A program made the translations under genes and the position numbers. DNA of 64,000 bases from Monocercomonoides exilis (taxonomy: Eukaryota > Preaxostyla > Oxymonadida > Polymastigidae), in the NCBI GenBank assembly GCA_001643675.2, contig LSRY02000030.1, positions 1 through 64,000 on the forward strand, given 5' to 3'. The notes beneath the pieces are model-generated. The model worked only from the letters and a program-made list of their open reading frames with translations, searched no databases and was not told where the DNA came from. Position 1 is the stretch's first letter; each line of letters begins with the position of its first letter. Positions 57,838 through 64,000 of the stretch are shown in pieces.

Positions 57838-58890
57838 TCCAACAATCGCATTCGCTTCCGCCCCACTCACAAGCTCTTTCGGAATCCTTTCTTGCACAAC
57901 CATCTTCCGCAGATCATTGCACATCAAATAAACATTCGTCCCCGTCTGCGCTTCGTTCCCTCCAAACGTCGTCGTCGCATCAATCGTCACAATCCCTTCC
58001 TGCATCCTTATGTGCACTCCTCCTCCTTCTCCTGCCTCCTTGCTGCACTTGCAGTTCTCAAACTTGCTGTTCTTCTCAATAGAAACTCTTGTTGCCGATT
58101 CAATCGTCACCGCCCCTCCTTTCGTCGATCCCGGCGACGAAATATCTTTGAACGTCGTTTGCATCGCACCAAACGCTCCATTTAGTGAATCCACATGCAC
58201 TGCCACTCCGCTTCCGCAATGGCATCCCGTGATCTTCGAAATCGTGCTTTCTCCCAGATACACTCCTCCTTCCGCACCGCTCTTCTCAATCAGCCAGTGC
58301 GCCCCTTCAAGCGTAAACCCGCTTATCGTCACCTTCGTGCACTCAAGCGTTCCTTGAACATTCAACAGCGACACCTTGAACTTCTTTTCCCCTGAATACC
58401 CTTCCTCCGGCTTCAACTCACACTCCACAATCCCCATCGTCCCTTTATCTGCAACTGACACAATCGCTGACTCAACATTCCCTTCCTTCTCCGACGAGTG
58501 CACCACCACAAACCTCTCCAAAAACATCCCTCCGCTCTTCACCTCAATCAACGCCTTCGCATCTTCTTTCTTCTCGTTCCTCGTTTCAATCCGCCCTTTC
58601 CCATTCTCCGGCCCTGACACTCTCACCAGCCCTTCCGCAACCGTGATCGTTTCTTTCTCGTTCGCAAACGTCCCACTCCCCACAACTCTCCCATACACCC
58701 ACCTGTACCCTTCACTCGTGCTCTCATCAACTGCTTTCTTCAGCGTCTTGCACTTCTGCGTCACCCTTCCGCAGTTCTCCAAATCCTCCCCACTCGCATC
58801 CTCCGCATACCGCACTCGGTAATCTTCCCCAATAAACTCCTTCTGCGCTCCTTCCGCCTGCCCTTTGTAGTACACTCGCTCATCTGCATC
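53755..58890 (-). CDS. Giant beta-helix protein, repeat unit A and part of B (frame-shifted from the C-terminal part)
   Basis: A long frame continuing the same protein upstream. It contains, in protein order, CGRVTQKCKTL, YCGTDRYPCRSM, CKADGEVACKTI and YCGSEHYPCQTI domains, then a second CGRVTQKCKTL. This is the alternating pattern seen downstream. It is cut from the C-terminal frame only by CCC instead of CCCC at 53752-53754; unit B has CCCC (58389-58392) and reads through. At the other end, a 71-bp loss near 58891 breaks it. The start drawn from an alternative codon at 58968 is not real. If the indels are sequencing errors this is one gene with its neighbours. Confidence 0.8.
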
Positions 58891-59515
58891 TCGTCGTCTC
58901 GCTCCTTCCCAATACACATCAAGCATTCTCCGAAAACACAACATGGAACTTCTTCCCAAACACCGCACTCTTCGTCTTCAGATACATCCCTCCTCCATTC
59001 TTGCTCGTGCACTTCTTAATCTCCACATACTCCAGCCCAATAGAGTTCGCTGTAATCCCATCACCCGTCATCTCAATGTGCATCGCCCCACCACTCTCGC
59101 TTGCTGTGCACGAATCAAACACCATCGCCGTCGTCGTTTCCGATCTCACACTCAACGCTGCACATTCTTTCCCGTAGATCGCTCCTCCTTTCCCGTTCGC
59201 CCCCGTCGCTTTGCACTCCACAAAGTCCGTCTGCTTCACTGTCACACTCCCAAATTCACACCCAACTACTCCTCCTTTCCCATCCTTGTGGCTGTTCTCT
59301 ATCTTCGCAAACTTGCACAGATCCAGCACCACACTGCTCGTCTTCACATTCTCTCCGTTTCCACACCGGATAAGCCCATATTCTCCATCTACCATCATCC
59401 CCGTGTATGTGCACCCCGTCAGCGTCAACGCCCCTTCAACAACCACAAACGCTGACACTCCAAAGTGCATCGTCTCTCCTCCTTCCAGCCCAAACCCACT
59501 GAACTCTGCACTTCC
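58891..59515 (-). CDS. Giant beta-helix protein, segment between a 71-bp loss and a +1 C in unit B
   Basis: Matches unit A residue for residue (HFGVSAFVVVEGALTLTGC, KGGAIYGKECAALSVRS) but is isolated by the rearranged, 71-bp-shorter stretch at about 58891-58921 and by CCC at 59514-59516 where unit A has CC. Not an independent gene. Confidence 0.65.
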
Positions 59516-61113
59516 CTCCTTCCATACGCAAAACACTGTACTCAATCGTCTTCCCTGCCTCAAACACTGCCTTCCCTCCCGAAGCGGCCAGGCTTCCTCC
59601 CACAATCGTCTTAAACAGCGCAACAGGAGAGCATCCACAAAGCATCTTTTCAAACGCCACAGGCACACTCGCTTCAATTCCACTCAGCTTCAATTTCCCC
59701 GTCACCTTGAAGTATCCCCCATCCTCTTCAACTTCTCCCTTCTTCCCTACCGTCACCTTCGCCTCCTTGTATTCTCCATCGTTCCACGCCACCATCGTTA
59801 TCAACGCCTGAACAACACTCGGCGCCGTAAACTCATACTCTTCTCCTCCTTTCATGTGGATCGTCTTCGCATCAAGCTTGCTGATGTGTCTGATGCACTC
59901 TTCTATCGTCTGGCACGGATAATGCTCCGACCCACAGTACTTCTCATCCTTCCCTGACACACTCGAAACATACATCTCCGAATCTTCGTATTTCTCAAAG
60001 AACGTGTACAGGTCAATCGCATACGTCCCAAAGTCTACCCCATCAGTACCTACCATCTCGTTCCCAACCTTCGACAACGCCGCCTTGCTGAAGTGCTCTT
60101 CCGTCACAAGATGCTTCAAGTTTCCTCCTTTCAAGTACACCGTCTTCCCTTCTTTCGCAACATTCCCTTCTGCAACCATCGTCCCAAACAGCCCACTGTC
60201 CATCGTCGCCCAAATAATCTCAACATACACCGCTCCTCCTTGCCCTTCTGAATTCCCTTTGCACCCTCTAAACGTGTTCGTCTCCGTAAACCGCACTCTC
60301 GCCTTCTCGTTCTCCGCCACTATGCAGAACGCCCCTCCTTTCTTCGACGTTTCCGACACACACCTCTCAAACGTGCACTTGCTCACACTAAGCTCCATCT
60401 CATGATCCTTCATATCCACCGTCAAAATCGCTGCCTCTCCGTTCGGGCAGCACTTCGCCGTGATGTCCTGAGCCGTCACCCCGTTCATCTCAATACTCGC
60501 TTTCTCCACTGCCTCAACACCAAACAGCGAGCTTCCATAAATACTGAACCCTTCAATACGCACCGTGAGCATCTCGCATCTCCCTCCTTTCATCAGGAAC
60601 ATCGGAACCGTAAAGTCTCCCTTTCCATCTCCTTCCGCTTCTTGCTTGATGTGCACTTCCATCATAAACAACATCCCTCCTGCCTCAACATCAAACAGTC
60701 GCGTCCCTCTGTTTCCTTTCTTTCCAGAGTCATGGATTATGCAAATCTCTGTCAGCCCAACCCCGATTCCATTCAAACACACAAAGAATCCCTTCGCCGG
60801 CGCCGCCTCTTCAAACATCGTGTACAGCTTCGTTCCATCCGCATTGTCTGCTCCCATGATATTGTAGCCAATCCCACTCGTCTCCTCAAACACACTCAGC
60901 TCTTCTTTGAACTCTCCTGCCTTGCATTTCACAGCAGTCGACGGCTTGTTTCCAATCAAGCTCAGCGCTTTGTGGATCGTCTTGCATGCCACTTCTCCAT
61001 CTGCTTTGCACGCCGCATCATCTCCATCAACCGGATCCACATCCAGAGGCTCTTTCACATAATCAATCCAGTCTTTCTCTCCTTGATCTTCCTCAGACTT
61101 GTAGTAGTACAGC
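59516..61113 (-). CDS. Giant beta-helix protein, middle segment of unit B
   Basis: Identical in content to the corresponding part of unit A (CKADGEVACKTI, YCGSEHYPCQTI domains). Bounded by the +1 C at 59514-59516 and by TTTTT at 61114-61118 where unit A has TTTT. Not an independent gene. Confidence 0.65.
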
Positions 61114-64000
61114 TTTTTCTTCCTTCTCTAATACCATACTCTCCTTGAAGTCATCCTTCACAAACGCTGTCCCGCATTCATCATACAGATACACTCCGTT
61201 TCCTTTCGTTCCTGTGCAATGCGTAATCATCAGCTCCATCTTCGCTGGCTTCTCCTTCAACTTCAAATACGCTCCTCCTCCATTCTCCCCGCTGCACGTC
61301 GTGAGTATAATATAGTCAAATATCGCTCCTGCTGGCACATCCTCAACATACATCCCGCCTCCGTTCCCATTCACAACTTTGCAATAGTTAATCTGCATCA
61401 TATGCATCTCAAACTTGCTCGTCACCCCTTTCACATACAGCGCTCCTCCACATCCTTTCTCTCCTTTCACTTCCGTGTTCGTGAAAATCGCCCCCACACT
61501 ATATCCGCTCTTCCCAATCACCACGCTCTCAACCCCTTCAACACACACTGCTCCTCCTTTCCCTCCTTCTTTCTCGTTGCTGCATGATTCAAACGTGCAA
61601 TCTGTAATCCTCAGCTTGCTTTGCGCTCCCGTCATCACAAGCACACTGGCTTGCACTTTCGACACAACAAATGCAAACTTACACCCTGCAAGCTCAATCT
61701 CATTCTCTCCAATCTGCAGCGCCGATCCAGTGTTGATCGTCACTTTCCGAACATTCAGCTTTTCAATCGTCGCTCCCACTCCTTTCTCAATCACTATCGG
61801 ACTCTTCTCAAATATGCAGCTCTCGTCCCCTCCTGCGTTGTCCAACGTCACATCCTTCATCACCACACTTCCTCCTTTCACAGTAACTATCGCAAATTCC
61901 AACACACTCCCTGACCCTGCATGCCCAATCTTGCACCCCACAAAGCTCAGCGCAGACCCGGCTCCTTCTCCGCTGATCAAGCTCCCCCGGAACGTCTTGC
62001 ACTCTCCTCCATATTTCGCCCCATACGCTATCGTCAGCGACTCAAACTCCAGTATCTTCTCGTTCTTCATAAACACTCCGTTTTCATCTCCAACCTCAAG
62101 CGCCTCAGGGAAGTACAGCGTCGGCTCCTGCCCATCCCCTGCCTGCTCTCCCGCAAACTTCACCCCTTTCTCAAAGTTCCACGTCACTCCGCTTTCCACA
62201 TGCGCCCCATGCTCTATCGCCAACGTCTTCTTCACACCATCCACAAATCGCGACTCAAGCGTGAACTTCATCGATCGGCACGGATATCGGTCTGTCCCGC
62301 AATACTCTGCGTCTGTTCCATCCATTTCGCATATCGCCACTTTCTCTCCTTTCACAAACGCCGTGTAGAAATGCTTCAGATCAATGCTTCCTCCCCGCGC
62401 ATCCACTCCAACAATCGCATTCGCTTCCGCCCCACTCACAAGCTCTTTCGGAATCCTTTCTTGCACAACCATCTTCCGCAGATCATTGCACATCAAATAA
62501 ACATTCGTCCCCGTCTGCGCTTCGTTCCCTCCAAACGTCGTCGTCGCATCAATCGTCACAATCCCTTCCTGCATCCTTATGTGCACTCCTCCTCCTTCTC
62601 CTGCCTCCTTGCTGCACTTGCAGTTCTCAAACTTGCTGTTCTTCTCAATAGAAACTCTTGTTGCCGATTCAATCGTCACCGCCCCTCCTTTCGTCGATCC
62701 CGGCGACGAAATATCTTTGAACGTCGTTTGCATCGCACCAAACGCTCCATTTAGTGAATCCACATGCACTGCCACTCCGCTTCCGCAATGGCATCCCGTG
62801 ATCTTCGAAATCGTGCTTTCTCCCAGATACACTCCTCCTTCCGCACCGCTCTTCTCAATCAGCCAGTGCGCCCCTTCAAGCGTAAACCCGCTTATCGTCA
62901 CCTTCGTGCACTCAAGCGTTCCTTGAACATTCAACAGCGACACCTTGAACTTCTTTTCCCCTGAATACCCTTCCTCCGGCTTCAACTCACACTCCACAAT
63001 CCCCATCGTCCCTTTATCTGCAACTGACACAATCGCTGACTCAACATTCCCTTCCTTCTCCGACGAGTGCACCACCACAAACCTCTCCAAAAACATCCCT
63101 CCGCTCTTCACCTCAATCAACGCCTTCGCATCTTCTTTCTTCTCGTTCCTCGTTTCAATCCGCCCTTTCCCATTCTCCGGCCCTGACACTCTCACCAGCC
63201 CTTCCGCAACCGTGATCGTTTCTTTCTCGTTCGCAAACGTCCCACTCCCCACAACTCTCCCATACACCCACCTGTACCCTTCACTCGTGCTCTCATCAAC
63301 TGCTTTCTTCAGCGTCTTGCACTTCTGCGTCACCCTTCCGCAGTTCTCCAAATCCTCCCCACTCGCATCCTCCGCATACCGCACTCGGTAATCTTCCCCA
63401 ATAAACTCCTTCTGCGCTCCTTCCGCCTGCCCTTTGTAGTACACTCGCTCATCTGCATCGCTCGTCGTCATACTCTTCAAAAACGGCGAATCCTCCTTCC
63501 CAATGTCTGCTGCCCCCGCTTCCTCCAGATACACATCTATCCCGTGCCCGTCTCCTTGCTTAGCATTCTCCGAAAACACAACATGGAACTTCTTCCCAAA
63601 CACCGCACTCTTCGTCTTCAGATACATCCCTCCTCCATTCTTGCTCGTGCACTTCTTAATCTCCACATACTCCAGCCCAATAGAGTTCGCTGTAATCCCA
63701 TCACCCGTCATCTCAATGTGCATCGCCCCACCACTCTCGCTTGCTGTGCACGAATCAAACACCATCGCCGTCGTCGTTTCCGATCTCACACTCAACGCTG
63801 CACATTCTTTCCCGTAGATCGCTCCTCCTTTCCCGTTCGCCCCCGTCGCTTTGCACTCCACAAAGTCCGTCTGCTTCACTGTCACACTCCCAAATTCACA
63901 CCCAACTACTCCTCCTTTCCCATCCTTGTGGCTGTTCTCTATCTTCGCAAACTTGCACAGATCCAGCACCACACTGCTCGTCTTCACATTCTCTCCGTTT
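61114..64000 (-). CDS. Giant beta-helix protein, unit B start and unit C (partial, runs off the window)
   Basis: Open frame to the window edge, containing the YCGTDRYPCRSM domain of unit B and then the CGRVTQKCKTL domain of unit C. No start codon or signal peptide is present, so the N-terminus lies beyond 64000. The whole gene therefore exceeds 17 kb and 5,600 codons. Confidence 0.8.
62407..64000. repeat. Tandem megarepeat unit C (truncated by window)
   Basis: First 1,594 bp of a third unit. It includes the full stretch that unit B lacks near 58891 (63470-63560), identical to unit A. Confidence 0.92.

Larger units (their letters stand above)
57838..62406. repeat. Tandem megarepeat unit B (4,569 bp)
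   Basis: Equivalent to 4,638 bp minus a 71-bp loss near 58891 plus two 1-bp insertions (59514-59516, 61114-61118). Otherwise no substitutions relative to unit A were noticed in the stretches compared. Confidence 0.93.

Noticed and set aside
61415-62368. 317-aa plus-strand ORF, duplicated at 56846-57799
   Set aside because: Antisense to the beta-helix repeats; it recurs only because the repeat unit recurs, and its Ser/Pro/Thr composition mirrors the Gly/Glu/Val codons opposite.

Overview
This window looks like nuclear DNA of an anaerobic protist, most likely an oxymonad (Preaxostyla, of the Monocercomonoides/Blattamonas kind). The evidence is AT-rich intergenic DNA, a sparse set of short spliceosomal introns (49-140 nt, each supported by frame and protein motif), use of all three standard stop codons, huge Ser/Glu/Lys low-complexity proteins, and very large secreted beta-helix surface proteins with the signature CG-x(4-5)-[P/K]C-x-[TS]. 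The assignment is an inference from style, not from a marker gene.

Layout. 1-8.1 kb is a transposon graveyard: two copies of the right end of one inverted-repeat element (ending at 1443 and 8103), a DDE (Harbinger/IS5-like) transposase with an in-frame stop and a frameshift (1642-3171), and decayed genes inside a 4.3-kb element (3782-8103). An intact tRNA-Lys(CTT) starts 7 bp after that element. 8.2-13 kb is AT-rich DNA with small repeat elements and one transposon-derived ORF. 13.0-21.1 kb (minus) is a 2,680-aa Ser/KE low-complexity protein whose real start lies in a 13-nt first exon. 21.7-27.7 kb (minus) is a two-exon type I membrane beta-helix protein. 28.9-30.2 kb (minus) is a four-exon HAD-like hydrolase, divergent from a two-exon RRM/RGG RNA-binding protein (30.55-31.45 kb, plus). 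33.8-38.0 and 38.6-43.5 kb (minus) are two large proteins; the second has the ordered landmarks of a ubiquitin-specific protease but appears to have lost the catalytic Cys and His.

43.9-45.8 kb is a near-perfect palindrome with 975-bp arms, nesting a 363-bp element whose ends match those in the 1-8 kb region. 46.9-64.0 kb (minus, running off the right edge) is one giant beta-helix surface protein gene. Its C-terminal 2,090 residues and transmembrane anchor are AT-rich. Upstream lie at least 2.3 tandem, essentially identical copies of a 1,546-codon (4,638-bp) unit, much richer in GC. Four indels break its frame, three of them 1-nt homopolymer changes.

Functionally, the window combines surface-coat genes, housekeeping RNA and protein-turnover genes, and transposon debris. 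The strongest novelty candidates are the homogenised megarepeat surface protein, the pseudo-deubiquitinase, and the palindrome/terminal-repeat element family that touches several loci.
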